Below are positions 31,755 through 41,099 of a DNA stretch of 49,299 bases, one piece after another (position 1 is the first letter of the stretch; every line of letters starts with the position of its first letter). The notes under the pieces were generated by a model that was given only the letters and a program-made list of their open reading frames with translations, had not been told where the DNA came from and ran no database searches. Made by a program: the position numbers and the translations under genes. Location of the stretch: assembly GCA_902778245.1 (NCBI GenBank), contig CACYXH010000005.1, positions 1 through 49,299 of the forward strand. The letters are read 5' to 3'. This DNA is from an uncultured Lachnospiraceae bacterium. GTDB taxonomy: Bacteria; Bacillota; Clostridia; Lachnospirales; Lachnospiraceae.

Positions 31755-33131
31755 CTATCTTCCAAGAAGGTGTTCTCCAATGTTTACTACGTCTCCGGCT
31801 CCCATAGTTATCAACAAGTCCCCGTGGACACAGTGTTCTATTAGAAAATGTTCGATTTCATCAAAGCTGGGGAAATAATACGCTTCTCTTCCCAACTCCT
31901 GAATTTTTTTCTGCAGAGTCGAGGAACTGATCCCAAGAGTATCGGTTTCCCTGGCAGCGTAGATGTCTGCCAGAACCACTTTGTCTGCCAGAGTGAGGGC
32001 TTTTGCAAAATCATCCAGAAGCGCTTTGGTCCTGGTATAGGTGTGGGGCTGGAAAACGCACCAGATCGTTTTATGGGGATAGTTTCGGGCTGCCTTCAAT
32101 GTAGCGGTAATCTCGGTGGGATGGTGAGCGTAGTCATCGATAATGGTAACGCCGGCAACTGTTCCTTTGCGCTCAAAACGGCGATCGGTGCCGGTAAAAG
32201 CCACCAGACCGGCCCGGGCAGCTTCCGGATCCACTCCAAGCAGATCCGCCGAGGCAAGAGCGGCCAATGCATTGGAAACATTGTGTTCTCCGGGAACCAT
32301 CAGATCAAAATGTCCGGCAGGAACGCCGTTTCTGATTAAAGTAAAGCTGCCAAAGCCCAGTTCGTTATATGTAATATCTGCAGCCTGATAGTCGCTGCCG
32401 TCAGTTCCGTAGGTGACGATACGGCAGGAAAGTCCCTGAGTGATATCCTGCAGATCAGGAATACTTCCATTGATCACGAGACAGCCGTCCTCTGGCAGCC
32501 GTAGGGCGAACTTACGGAAAGAACTGCGAATGTCGTCCAGATCCTTGAAAAAGTCCAGATGATCCGCATCTATATTTAGAATCAACGCAATCTTTGGATG
32601 CAGGCTCAGGAAGCTATTTGTATATTCACAGGCTTCGGTAATAAAGGTCTGGGAATTTCCCACCCGTATATTACCGTCAATTGCTTTCAGAATACCGCCA
32701 ACGGAGATGGTGGGATCCAGGTCTGCCGCCAGACAAATGTGTGAGAGCATGGATGTGGTTGTGGTTTTTCCGTGAGTACCGGAAACTGCAATAGGCATTT
32801 CATAGTTTTTCATGATCTGTCCTAGAAGTTCAGCTCTGGTCAGCATGGGAATCTGTTTTTCACGGGCGGCAATAAATTCCGGGTTGTCCGGATGGATGGC
32901 GGCTGTATAGACTACAACATCCTGGGAAGAATCAATATTGTGGGCGCTTTGCCTGTAATGGATCACGGCTCCTTTATCTTCAAGCCATTTCGTCAAAGGG
33001 GACTTTTTGGCATCGGAACCGGAGATGCGGAAACCTTCTTTTAAAAGAACGGCGGCCAGTCCGCTCATGCTGATTCCGCCGATTCCGATAAAGTGAACGG
33101 AAACAGGATGTTTAAAATTTATCTGATACAT
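31755..33131 (-). CDS. murC: UDP-N-acetylmuramate--L-alanine ligase
   Basis: Cytosolic ATP-dependent ligase adding L-Ala to UDP-MurNAc. Protein of 458 residues, the usual length. The UDP-binding Rossmann loop is HFIGIGGISMSG (13-24), the ATP loop SGTHGKTTTTSM (117-128), followed by T-E-A-C-E-Y, NIDADHLDFF and the C-terminal D-D-Y-A-H-H-P-T-E-I of Mur ligases. The ATG follows AGGAG at 8 bases. Its stop lies one base from the last DnaA box, so the boxes sit exactly in the gap before the primosome operon on the same strand. Confidence 0.95.
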   Translation of the reverse strand: MYQINFKHPVSVHFIGIGGISMSGLAAVLLKEGFRISGSDAKKSPLTKWLEDKGAVIHYRQSAHNIDSSQDVVVYTAAIHPDNPEFIAAREKQIPMLTRAELLGQIMKNYEMPIAVSGTHGKTTTTSMLSHICLAADLDPTISVGGILKAIDGNIRVGNSQTFITEACEYTNSFLSLHPKIALILNIDADHLDFFKDLDDIRSSFRKFALRLPEDGCLVINGSIPDLQDITQGLSCRIVTYGTDGSDYQAADITYNELGFGSFTLIRNGVPAGHFDLMVPGEHNVSNALAALASADLLGVDPEAARAGLVAFTGTDRRFERKGTVAGVTIIDDYAHHPTEITATLKAARNYPHKTIWCVFQPHTYTRTKALLDDFAKALTLADKVVLADIYAARETDTLGISSSTLQKKIQELGREAYYFPSFDEIEHFLIEHCVHGDLLITMGAGDVVNIGEHLLGR

Positions 33132-33359
33132 AGGGAAATCTCCTTAATCTATAAAAATAATTATTACGTTACCATTATACTCTTGCTACCCCTAAAAGGA
33201 AAGAACTACATATTAAGATTGGGCAAAACAGACAAAGAAGTGTCGATTAAAATCGAATAATATGGCAAAACAGCAAAAAATAAAGGGAGGAAACACAAAA
33301 GATATGTGAAAGAATGTAGCAAAAATAGGTAATTTATATGCAAATAATTGTAAAAAATG

Positions 33360-33388
33360 TTCACAAAACAAAAACACTGTGCTATAAT
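33360..33388 (+). promoter_or_regulatory. Promoter of glgCD
   Basis: TTCACA (33360-33365), 17 bases, perfect TATAAT (33383-33388), 32 bases before the GTG start. The 289-base gap between murC and glgC is otherwise AT-rich with no ORF or hairpin of note. Confidence 0.75.
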
Positions 33389-33420
33389 AAAACCATTCTA
33401 GAAATACGTGAGGTGATAGT

Positions 33421-34695
33421 GTGATAAAAAAAGAAATGATCGCCATGCTGCTGGCGGGAGGCCAGGGGAGCCGGCTCGGCGTTCTGACCTCTAAGGTTGC
33501 AAAACCTGCAGTTGCGTTCGGTGGGAAATATCGTATTATTGATTTCCCGCTTAGTAATTGCATCAATTCAGGAATAGATACAGTGGGCGTACTGACACAA
33601 TATCAGCCACTGCGGCTGAATACTCATATTGGTATCGGTATTCCGTGGGATCTGGATAAAAATGTGGGAGGAGTGACGGTACTGCCTCCGTATGAAAAAG
33701 CAGGAAAGACAGAATGGTATACAGGTACTGCCAATGCCATCTATCAGAATCTGTCCTATATGGAGAGCTTTAATCCTGATTATGTGCTGATCCTTTCCGG
33801 AGACCATATTTACAAGATGGATTATGAGGTGATGCTGGATTATCATAAATCCCATAATGCGGATGTCAGTATTGCTGTGATGCCGGTGCCTCAGGAGGAA
33901 GCCAGCCGGTTCGGGATTGTGGTAACAGATGAAAAGGGACGCATCACAGAGTTTCAGGAGAAACCGGATCATCCAAAGAGCAATCTTGCATCTATGGGCA
34001 TCTATATTTTTACCTGGAAATCTTTGAAAGAAGCATTGCTTACGCTGTCGGATCAGGAGGGCTGCGATTTTGGCAAGCATGTGATACCTTATTGCTTTGA
34101 CCAGGGACAGACTCTTGTGGCTTACGAATACAATGGCTATTGGAAAGATGTGGGGACCCTGGGATCTTACTGGGAAGCCAATATGGAACTGATCGACATT
34201 ATTCCTGAGTTTAATCTTTATGAGGAATTTTGGAAGATCTATACCAAAAATGATACGATTCCGCCCCAGTATATTTCCGGAGAGGCGAAGATTTACCGCA
34301 GCCTGGTCGGCGACGGGACAGAGGTCTGCGGCGAAGTGTACAATTCCATCATCGGCTCCGGAGTTACGATAGGAAGAGGCGCCGTGATCCGGGATTCCAT
34401 CATCATGCAGGGGGTTGTCATCGGAGAAGGGGCCTATCTGGAAAGAGCGATCGTGGCAGAGAATTCTGTAATTGGAGCCAGATCTGTGCTGGGTGCGGGA
34501 GATGATATCCCCAATAAGGTAAAGCCAAAGGTGTATTCTTTCGGATTGGCAGTGGTTGGCGAGAATACTGAGATTCCTGCAGATGTTCGAATTGGGAAAA
34601 ATACAGCCGTTACAGGAAAAACTGTGCCGGAGGATTACCCGGACGGAAACCTGGGAAGCGGAGAAACTTTAGATAAGGCAGGTGTGGTGGCATGA
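33421..34695 (+). CDS. glgC: Glucose-1-phosphate adenylyltransferase, catalytic subunit
   Basis: Makes ADP-glucose for glycogen. Protein of 424 residues. The nucleotide loop is [22 protein letters not shown] and R-I-I-D-F-P-L-S-N follow; [20 protein letters not shown] (metal Asp) and F-Q-E-K-P complete the active site. The C-terminal left-handed beta-helix (about 285-395) has hexapeptide repeats such as I-G-S-G-V-T-I-G. The GTG start is placed from AGGTGATA just before it; the ATG at codon 6 is an alternative. It overlaps glgD by four bases (ATGA), a sign of coupled translation. Confidence 0.95.
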   Translation: MIKKEMIAMLLAGGQGSRLGVLTSKVAKPAVAFGGKYRIIDFPLSNCINSGIDTVGVLTQYQPLRLNTHIGIGIPWDLDKNVGGVTVLPPYEKAGKTEWYTGTANAIYQNLSYMESFNPDYVLILSGDHIYKMDYEVMLDYHKSHNADVSIAVMPVPQEEASRFGIVVTDEKGRITEFQEKPDHPKSNLASMGIYIFTWKSLKEALLTLSDQEGCDFGKHVIPYCFDQGQTLVAYEYNGYWKDVGTLGSYWEANMELIDIIPEFNLYEEFWKIYTKNDTIPPQYISGEAKIYRSLVGDGTEVCGEVYNSIIGSGVTIGRGAVIRDSIIMQGVVIGEGAYLERAIVAENSVIGARSVLGAGDDIPNKVKPKVYSFGLAVVGENTEIPADVRIGKNTAVTGKTVPEDYPDGNLGSGETLDKAGVVA

Positions 34696-35810
34696 GAGCG
34701 GTAGGTATGATCTTAGCTGGCGGAAACAGTTATCGTATGAAGGAATTGTCGAAGAAGACAGCTATTGCAGCTTTGCCCATTGCAGGCAGTTTTCGGAGTA
34801 TAGACTTCGCCCTCAGCAGCATGTCAAATTCCCGGATCCAGAAAGTGGCTGTACTGACCCAGTATAATTCCAGATCACTGAACGTACATTTGAATTCCTC
34901 TACTTGGTGGGATTTTGGAAGGAAGCAGGGTGGTTTATTTGTATTTCCGCCCATGGTGACGGTGGATAACAGTTTTTGGTACCGTGGAACCGCGGATGCC
35001 ATCCACCAGAATCTGGATTTCCTGAAAAGCTGTCATGAGCCGTATGTGGTGATTGCCGCGGGTGATGGCGTCTATAAGTTGGATTTTAACAAAGTTCTGG
35101 AATATCATATTGCCAAAAAAGCAGATGTGACTGTGGTCTGCAAAGATATTCAGGGAACGGAAGATATTACCAGATTCGGAGTTTTGAAGTTAAACGATGA
35201 CTGCAGAATTGAGCAGTTTGACGAGAAACCCATGGCTGCTAATTCTAACACAATATCCTGCGGTATTTATGTAGTGCGAAGAAGACAGCTTATTGAGTTG
35301 ATCGAGAAGTCAGTGGCGGAGGAACGGTTTGATTTTGTGCGGGATGTATTGATCCGGTACAAGGATGTGAAGAGGATCTACGGATATAAGATGGACAGTT
35401 ACTGGAGCAACATCGCGTCGGTAGAATCTTATTTTCAGACTAATATGGATTTTCTCAAACCGGAAATAAGGGATTACTTTTTCCGTCAGTATCCAGATAT
35501 TCATTCTAAAGTGGATGATCTTCCGCCGGTGAAATACAATCCGGGAAGTGAAGTGAAAAACAGCCTGGTATCCAGCGGTTCCATCATCAACGGGTATGTG
35601 GAGAACTCTTTAATTTTTAAGAGTGTATTCGTTGGCGAGAGGTGCTATATCAAAAATTCCATCATCATGAACGATGTTTATTTGGGGGATAATGTGCATT
35701 TGGAAAATTGTATCGTGGAGAGTGGAGACACTATTCGCCCCAATGCATACTATGTAGGAGAAAATGGCATTAAGATCATTGATGAGACGGATGAGCGCTA
35801 CACACTGTAA
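34692..35810 (+). CDS. glgD: GlgD, non-catalytic glucose-1-phosphate adenylyltransferase subunit
   Basis: Protein of 372 residues, homologous to GlgC over its length but with a changed nucleotide loop ([12 protein letters not shown]) and shorter beta-helix end. In Firmicutes GlgD forms a hetero-oligomer with GlgC and raises or tunes its activity, while being weak or inactive alone. Preserved elements include G-T-A-D-A-I-H-Q-N and [10 protein letters not shown]. The start overlaps the glgC stop. The glycogen synthase and branching genes are not in this window; malQ, 1.2 kb on, is on the other strand. Confidence 0.93.
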   Translation: MRAVGMILAGGNSYRMKELSKKTAIAALPIAGSFRSIDFALSSMSNSRIQKVAVLTQYNSRSLNVHLNSSTWWDFGRKQGGLFVFPPMVTVDNSFWYRGTADAIHQNLDFLKSCHEPYVVIAAGDGVYKLDFNKVLEYHIAKKADVTVVCKDIQGTEDITRFGVLKLNDDCRIEQFDEKPMAANSNTISCGIYVVRRRQLIELIEKSVAEERFDFVRDVLIRYKDVKRIYGYKMDSYWSNIASVESYFQTNMDFLKPEIRDYFFRQYPDIHSKVDDLPPVKYNPGSEVKNSLVSSGSIINGYVENSLIFKSVFVGERCYIKNSIIMNDVYLGDNVHLENCIVESGDTIRPNAYYVGENGIKIIDETDERYTL

Positions 35811-35848
35811 TAGTGGCCAAAAAGTTATATTTGAAGAGGAAATGTCGT

Positions 35849-36124
35849 ATGAAGATTACAGATGTGAGGGTCAGAAAAGTTGCGAAGGAAGGAAAAATGC
35901 GAGCAATAGTTTCCATTACTCTGGACGATGAATTTGTGGTGCATGACATCAAAGTAATTGAGGGGGAAAAAGGCCTCTTTATCGCGATGCCCAGCAGAAA
36001 AGCGGTGAACGGAGAATACCGCGATATTGCACATCCCATCAACTCCGATACCAGGGAGCAGATGCAGGAGATTATTTTGCAAGAATATGAGAAGGCTCTG
36101 CTTGCCGATGATACACAAGAATAG
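35849..36124 (+). CDS. spoVG: SpoVG family regulatory protein
   Basis: Small DNA/RNA-binding protein of 91 residues, present in Firmicutes where it affects sporulation, septum formation and gene expression. Family signatures: [32 protein letters not shown] and [10 protein letters not shown], then F/Y-R-D-I-A-H-P-I. The ATG at 35849 follows AGAGGA and matches the family start; a longer in-frame start at 35813 overlaps the spacer behind glgD and lacks support. It is 38 bases after glgD, possibly co-transcribed, and ends at the terminator. Confidence 0.95.
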   Translation: MKITDVRVRKVAKEGKMRAIVSITLDDEFVVHDIKVIEGEKGLFIAMPSRKAVNGEYRDIAHPINSDTREQMQEIILQEYEKALLADDTQE

Positions 36125-36129
36125 TAATG

Positions 36130-36160
36130 AAAAAGAGCTGCCGTACGGCAGCTCTTTTTC
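36130..36160. terminator. Bidirectional terminator between spoVG and plsC
   Basis: AAAAAGAGCTGCCG and CGGCAGCTCTTTTT are exact inverted copies around a TA centre, with A- and T-runs on both sides, so it works for both convergent genes. Confidence 0.92.
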
Positions 36161-36197
36161 GTGGTGCGCCCTATATACATGTTGCTGAGCCTCTGCA

Positions 36198-36932
36198 TTA
36201 GAGAGCTTTGTTCTTCTGAAGCGTTCTCTGCATGAGATTCTGGACATATTTGCCGATGAATTTTTTATCTTCTTTTTCCAGCTCATCCGGATAGATGGGG
36301 GCGCCGTATTCCAATACAACGTGGGTGGGGCGCAGCCATGGAAAGTGATCCTCAAAGATAGCGGAAGAGTGGCTGATGCACACCGGGATGATGGGACAGC
36401 CTGTCTTAGTGGCTATTTTAAAGGAACCTTCGTGGAATGGTAAAAGCTCCGTCTCGTCTGCGGATCGGCCTCTGGTGCCTTCCGGGAAGATGGCGATGGA
36501 GATACCGGATTTCACGTAATCAATGGCGGTCAGGATGGTTTTTAATCCTTCTCTGATGTCCGTGCGGTCCAAAAACAGACAGTATATCCATTTCATCCAA
36601 ATATTTAGAAGCGGAATTTTTGCCAATTCCTTTTTGGCAATATAGCCGGTACAGCCCGGACAACGGGCATAGGTCAGCACGATATCAAAAATGCTTCGAT
36701 GATTCAGAATGTAAAGCACAGCCCGGTCTTTCGGGACATGCTCTTCACCAAGGACAGTGACTTTTGTACCTGCGATCCGGGCGATCACGCGGAAGATCCA
36801 TCGCACCATACGCAGGGAGCAGACATCTCTGGTTTTCGGATTAAATTTGCCAACGATCCAAAGTGCCAGTAAAACCGGCATAGTGAGGATCAGATAGAGC
36901 ACAGCAGCCAGAAGGGCCAAAAACGATCTCAT
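36198..36932 (-). CDS. plsC: 1-acyl-sn-glycerol-3-phosphate acyltransferase
   Basis: Membrane-associated enzyme making phosphatidic acid. Protein of 244 residues. An N-terminal hydrophobic segment (3-28) is followed by the acyltransferase block I N-H-R-S-I-F-D (H78, D83), block II near I-A-K-K-E-L-A-K-I-P, block III FPEGTRGRSADE (149-160) and block IV I-I-P-V-C-I-S. The ATG follows GGGAGGA. It lies 44 bases behind malQ on the same strand, so the two may share a message despite unrelated pathways. Confidence 0.93.
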   Translation of the reverse strand: MRSFLALLAAVLYLILTMPVLLALWIVGKFNPKTRDVCSLRMVRWIFRVIARIAGTKVTVLGEEHVPKDRAVLYILNHRSIFDIVLTYARCPGCTGYIAKKELAKIPLLNIWMKWIYCLFLDRTDIREGLKTILTAIDYVKSGISIAIFPEGTRGRSADETELLPFHEGSFKIATKTGCPIIPVCISHSSAIFEDHFPWLRPTHVVLEYGAPIYPDELEKEDKKFIGKYVQNLMQRTLQKNKAL

Positions 36933-36976
36933 AGTAGTTCCTCCCAGGTAAATAAGGCCTGCTTATATTGCAGCTT

Positions 36977-38509
36977 TCAATCGCGATCATATAATTTTGT
37001 GATCTGAAGCAGCCATTTTTTGCGTTCTTCTGTCAAATCCTCCGACACGTAACGGAAGTTCCAGTTGGCGGCAGCTACTCCGGGAGTATTCATGCGGGCA
37101 TCACTTCCCAGTTCCAATAGATCCTGGATCGGGAAGATGGCATAGCGGGCAATGGAAGCGAAACAAAACTTGATGAAATCAAGGCTGATATTGTGTCCGC
37201 TGGTATTGCCGTAGCGGCGGATGCGGTCTTTCACTTTCTCCGGTTGTATCTGGTACCATCCCGTGGTGGTATCGTTGTCGTGGGTTCCTGTATAGCAGAT
37301 ACAGTTGTTGGTAGTGTAAAAATGAGGTATGTAATTGTGATCCTCCAGATCACCGAAACCAAACTGCAGCACTTTCATGCCCGGAAAATGGAACCGATCG
37401 CGAAGCTGCTCTACTTCCGCTGTGATGATGCCCAGATCCTCTGCAAGGATAGGAAGGTCTTCCCCTAATTGTTTTTGAATGGCCAGAAAGAGCTTTTCAC
37501 AAGGACCTTTTACCCAGGAACCGTTGATAGCGGTCTCCTCATCGGCTGGAACAGACCAGTATGCTTCAAAACCGCGGAAGTGGTCGATACGCAGATAATC
37601 TACCATGCTAAGCTGACGTCGGATGCGGCTGATCCACCATTCATAACCGGTAGTCTCATGGTATTCCCAGTCATACAGAGGATTTCCCCAGAGCTGTCCG
37701 GTTGCGCTGAAATAGTCGGGCGGAACACCGGCCACACTGGTGGGATAGCCCTTAGTGTCTAATTGAAACAGTTTATTGTTTGCCCACACATCACTGCTGT
37801 CCAGGGCAACAAAAATAGGGATGTCTCCAATGATTTCCACATCATTTTCGTGAGCGTAATCTCTAAGCTCCATCCATTGCTTCTGAAACATAAACTGAAC
37901 AAACTGATAGTACTGGATCTCTTCTGCCAGCTTCTCTTTCCAGATTTTTTTCACTTCCGGAGTGGGCATTCTTAAATCGTCTTCCCACTCCAGCCAGCAG
38001 CGGCCCTCATGATAGTCTTTGCCAGCCATAAACAGGCAATAGTCATCCAGCCAATCGCTCTCTTTTTCGCAGAAACGCTCGAACTCTTCCAGTAATGCCT
38101 TGTCGGGTGTGTGATGGAAGGTCTGGAAAGCGGTTCTGAGCAGCCTTGTTTTAAACTGGATGGCAGGGCCGTAGTCCGTTCTCCGGGGATCCCACTGGGG
38201 CATGTCCCAGAAATCATCCGCAGAAAGCAGCTTTAATTCCATCAGCTTTTCCGGGCTGATGATCAGAGGCTGTCCGGCAAAGGCGGAAAAACCCTGATAC
38301 GGTGAATCGCCGAAACCGGTAGGACCTAAAGGGAGTACCTGCCACAGATGCTGACTGGTAGCCTTTAGAAAATCAATAAAATCGTAGGCGCCCTTCCCCA
38401 TATCTCCGATGCCGTAGGGGGAGGGAAAAGAGGTGGGATGTACCAGAATACCGGAAAGACGCACAGGCTTCTGTTTGACATCCTGCAATGGTTCATTATC
38501 AGTAGTCAT
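36977..38509 (-). CDS. malQ: 4-alpha-glucanotransferase
   Basis: GH77 amylomaltase of 510 residues, transferring maltosyl/glucan chains in starch and glycogen metabolism. Motifs: RLSGILVHPTSFPSPYGIGD and PLGPTGFGDSPYQ at the N-terminus, nucleophile region YLRIDHFRGFEAYW, acid/base EDLG, and the third carboxylate region YTGTHDNDTTTGWY. All catalytic residues look intact. It sits near glgCD, which fits a shared role in glycogen turnover. An AT-rich stretch at 38520-38570 should hold its promoter (TATATA box), not fixed precisely. Confidence 0.95.
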   Translation of the reverse strand: MTTDNEPLQDVKQKPVRLSGILVHPTSFPSPYGIGDMGKGAYDFIDFLKATSQHLWQVLPLGPTGFGDSPYQGFSAFAGQPLIISPEKLMELKLLSADDFWDMPQWDPRRTDYGPAIQFKTRLLRTAFQTFHHTPDKALLEEFERFCEKESDWLDDYCLFMAGKDYHEGRCWLEWEDDLRMPTPEVKKIWKEKLAEEIQYYQFVQFMFQKQWMELRDYAHENDVEIIGDIPIFVALDSSDVWANNKLFQLDTKGYPTSVAGVPPDYFSATGQLWGNPLYDWEYHETTGYEWWISRIRRQLSMVDYLRIDHFRGFEAYWSVPADEETAINGSWVKGPCEKLFLAIQKQLGEDLPILAEDLGIITAEVEQLRDRFHFPGMKVLQFGFGDLEDHNYIPHFYTTNNCICYTGTHDNDTTTGWYQIQPEKVKDRIRRYGNTSGHNISLDFIKFCFASIARYAIFPIQDLLELGSDARMNTPGVAAANWNFRYVSEDLTEERKKWLLQITKLYDRD

Positions 38510-38612
38510 GATGTGATCCTTTCTTTATATATAATTGTTCGATTGAACTTACCAATAATTATATAAGAAGTACGTTGGAAACGCAAGAAAGAAATATAAT
38601 GATATCTTTTGA

Positions 38613-38641
38613 TGGACAAGCAGAGAGAAAACGTTTATAAT
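38613..38641 (+). promoter_or_regulatory. Promoter of the NlpC/P60 gene
   Basis: TGGACA (38613-38618), 17 bases, perfect TATAAT (38636-38641), 28 bases before the start codon. Confidence 0.75.
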
Positions 38642-38669
38642 GATACGCATAGGTTTGGAGGAACGAAAA

Positions 38670-40211
38670 ATGAAAAACAGACAAATTATAGCCATGGGGC
38701 TGGGGGTATTGATGATGGCGGTCTCCCCGGCAACTATAGAGACCTGGGCAGAGCAGGCTGCGGAGGCAGTGACGGAGACTGCGCCGGTTACAGAAGCGCC
38801 GGTCACGGAGGCACCGGTCACAGAGGCACCGGTCACGGAGGCGCCGGTCACAGAGGCACCGGTCACGGAGGCGCCGGTCACAGAGGCGCCGGTCACAGAA
38901 GCACCGGTCACGGAAGCCCCTGCCACCGAGCCGTCTGTAGAGGCTGCGGAAACGGCCTCGTCATCAACAGAGCCGATTTCCGATACGGAAGCAGTGATGA
39001 CCGAAATAGAAAATGCTGAAAATGTGCCGTTGGAACCGGATTCAGAAACGGACAGTGAGAAAATAACGGAGATTAATTCACTGATCGAGGATATCACGGA
39101 GAAAGAGAGCGAGACAGAAGAAACTCATATAACCAACCAGGAATTGATCGCCCGCCAGAATATTGTGACTCCGCCGGATATTTCTTTGGAATTTCGGTTT
39201 GTTCAGGTGGAAAAAAATTATGGAGTGATTCGGAATCCTGAGGGAGCCTTTATTTATGAAAAACGCTCCGAGAGCGCCCGGGCAGTAGGACAGATCGATT
39301 ATTACGGCCTCTGCTACATACTTGAGAGAGTGGGGGAGGACTGGATTTATGTGGAATCCGGGAACGTGCGGGGATTTCTCCCGACATCGGATCTGGCAGA
39401 TGGAGATACAGCAGCCCGGCTTGTCAGCGTTAAGGGAGAAAGTAATCTGCCTGCTGCAAGACTGACCGTGGCGCGCTCAGAAAATACAGCCTTCACCTAC
39501 ACGCATACGACTGTGCAGCCGGTATTGGCATCCAAAGTTTATGCAGTGGCAAAAAAAGAATTAAATATTTACGAAGCAAGACAATCCTCAGCCAGAGTAA
39601 CCGGCAAGTTGCCGGCCAACGGACTGTGTTACATATTGGCGGATGAGAATCGTGATTGGGTTTATGTGGAATCAGGCAATGCCCGTGGATTTGTGGAAAC
39701 TTCTTCCTTAGAGCTGGGAAAGTCAGCTGCGGCATTTGTGGAGGAAAAGGGTGAAGCAAATATGGATTTAGCAGAGGTACAGATATCTCCGGAAGACAAT
39801 GATGCCTGCTATTACACGCTGACTTCGGTAAAGGCGGCGTCTCAATCAGCTCTGCTCAGGAGCAGTATAGTAAATTTTTCATTTCGCTTTTTGGGCAACC
39901 CATATGTCTGGGGCGGAACCAGTCTGACCAACGGCTGTGACTGTTCGGGTTTCACCCAGAGTATTTATGCAAACTTTGGGTACAGCATTCCCCGAATTGC
40001 GGAAGCCCAGGCGGTGTGCGGCATGCAGATACCTATTTCCTCAGCAGAGCCGGGGGATCTGATTTTTTATGCGAAGGATGGAGCGATATACCATGTGTCA
40101 ATGTATATCGGAAATGGGCAGGTGATCCATGCTTACGGGACGAGCACAGGTATTATCACCAGCGGTATTGGCTCTAGTGCAGTGTGGGCGGTACGCATCA
40201 TCCAGGATTAG
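38670..40211 (+). CDS. Secreted NlpC/P60 peptidoglycan hydrolase with APVTE repeats and SH3-like domains
   Basis: Protein of 513 residues. A signal peptide covers about 1-30 (ending near TWAEQA). Residues about 38-87 are APVTE repeats, then an acidic, Ser/Glu/Thr-rich linker to about 160. Two SH3-like domains follow, each with YGLCYILE.../NGLCYILA... and DW.YVESGN.RGF (about 185-255 and 290-360). The NlpC/P60 domain (about 395-513) has the catalytic cysteine C425 in NGCDCSGF and H475 in YHVSMYIG. It would cleave peptide cross-links in the cell wall. ATG follows GGAGG at 9 bases. The VanR-like two-component pair starts 116 bases downstream. Confidence 0.92.
   Translation: MKNRQIIAMGLGVLMMAVSPATIETWAEQAAEAVTETAPVTEAPVTEAPVTEAPVTEAPVTEAPVTEAPVTEAPVTEAPVTEAPATEPSVEAAETASSSTEPISDTEAVMTEIENAENVPLEPDSETDSEKITEINSLIEDITEKESETEETHITNQELIARQNIVTPPDISLEFRFVQVEKNYGVIRNPEGAFIYEKRSESARAVGQIDYYGLCYILERVGEDWIYVESGNVRGFLPTSDLADGDTAARLVSVKGESNLPAARLTVARSENTAFTYTHTTVQPVLASKVYAVAKKELNIYEARQSSARVTGKLPANGLCYILADENRDWVYVESGNARGFVETSSLELGKSAAAFVEEKGEANMDLAEVQISPEDNDACYYTLTSVKAASQSALLRSSIVNFSFRFLGNPYVWGGTSLTNGCDCSGFTQSIYANFGYSIPRIAEAQAVCGMQIPISSAEPGDLIFYAKDGAIYHVSMYIGNGQVIHAYGTSTGIITSGIGSSAVWAVRIIQD
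38781..38930 (+). repeat. 15-base tandem repeat encoding APVTE
   Basis: Nine units of GCNCCGGTNACNGAN encode APVTE exactly and a tenth degenerate unit (38916-38930) encodes APATE. Units differ only at third positions, so they are recent or conversion-prone copies. This is a likely site of copy-number variation. Confidence 0.92.
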
Positions 40212-40327
40212 GAATTAAGGAAAAATTAACTAATTTGTTGAAGGGTTCTTAAGCTGCTTCTGCTAAACTGTAGGTGAAAAACTGCACGGTTTTGCAGAAG
40301 CACTTTGTATATCAAGGGGGGAATCAA

Positions 40328-41029
40328 ATGTACAATATACTGGTTTGTGACGATGAAAAAGAAATTGTGGATGCAGTGGAAATCTATTTGATGCAGGAGG
40401 GTTACCGTGTTTTTAAAGCATATGACGGACAACAGGCATTGGAACTGATGAGGCAGGAGAAAATCCATCTGTTGATCTTAGACTTGATGATGCCGGGGAT
40501 GGATGGGATTCACGCTACCTTGAAAATTCGGGAAGAGAGCAGTATTCCTATCATTATCCTGTCTGCTAAATCGCAGGACAGCGATAAAATTTTAGGTTTG
40601 AATATCGGAGCGGATGATTATGTGACGAAGCCTTTTAATCCGTTGGAACTGGTGGCCAGAGTGAAATCTCAGCTTCGGCGGTATACAACGCTTGGGACGA
40701 TGCAGGAAGCAAAAGAGGAAGAGCATATCTATCACACCGGAGGTTTAGTGGTGAATGATGAACGGAAAGAGGTTACAGTGGATGGAGAACCGGTGAAACT
40801 CACCAGGATTGAATATAATATTCTGCTTCTGCTGATCATGAATAAGGGGAAAGTGTTTTCCATTGATCAGATTTATGAGCAGATCTGGAAAGAGGAAGCG
40901 TTTTGCGCGGATAATACGGTGACTGTCCATATCCGCCACATCCGGGAGAAGATTGAAATTGATCCCAAGAATCCAAAATATCTCAAAGTTATGTGGGGAA
41001 TCGGATACAAAGTGGAGAAAATAGACTAA
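40328..41029 (+). CDS. OmpR/VanR-like response regulator
   Basis: Protein of 233 residues. The receiver domain (1-115) has the acidic pair D8-D9, phosphorylation site D52 in LDLMMPG, S79 and K101 (VTKPF). The winged-helix output domain (about 135-230) has L-T-R-I-E-Y-N-I-L, Q-I-Y-E-Q-I-W and VHIRHIREKIE, ending GIGYKVEK. The ATG at 40328 follows AAGGGGGGA. The promoter zone contains TTCTTAAG near 40250. The kinase gene follows 70 bases on, so the pair is one two-component system; targets are unknown, though the adjacent wall hydrolase is a candidate. Confidence 0.93.
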   Translation: MYNILVCDDEKEIVDAVEIYLMQEGYRVFKAYDGQQALELMRQEKIHLLILDLMMPGMDGIHATLKIREESSIPIIILSAKSQDSDKILGLNIGADDYVTKPFNPLELVARVKSQLRRYTTLGTMQEAKEEEHIYHTGGLVVNDERKEVTVDGEPVKLTRIEYNILLLLIMNKGKVFSIDQIYEQIWKEEAFCADNTVTVHIRHIREKIEIDPKNPKYLKVMWGIGYKVEKID

Positions 41030-41099
41030 ACTCCCAGATCAGCTGGCAGATATCGCTAAAAAACGGAAATTTAATCATTTGTGCTGAGGGGAGATCGCT

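Noticed and set aside
38781..38930. Tandem repeats as a possible CRISPR array
   Set aside because: Units are contiguous 15-base coding repeats without spacers, and no cas genes are present anywhere in the window.
38549..39097. Minus-strand ORF of 182 codons with GASVT repeats
   Set aside because: It is the antisense of the APVTE repeat; the 15-base unit keeps that frame open. No ribosome site, and the plus-strand gene has a signal peptide, promoter and conserved domains.
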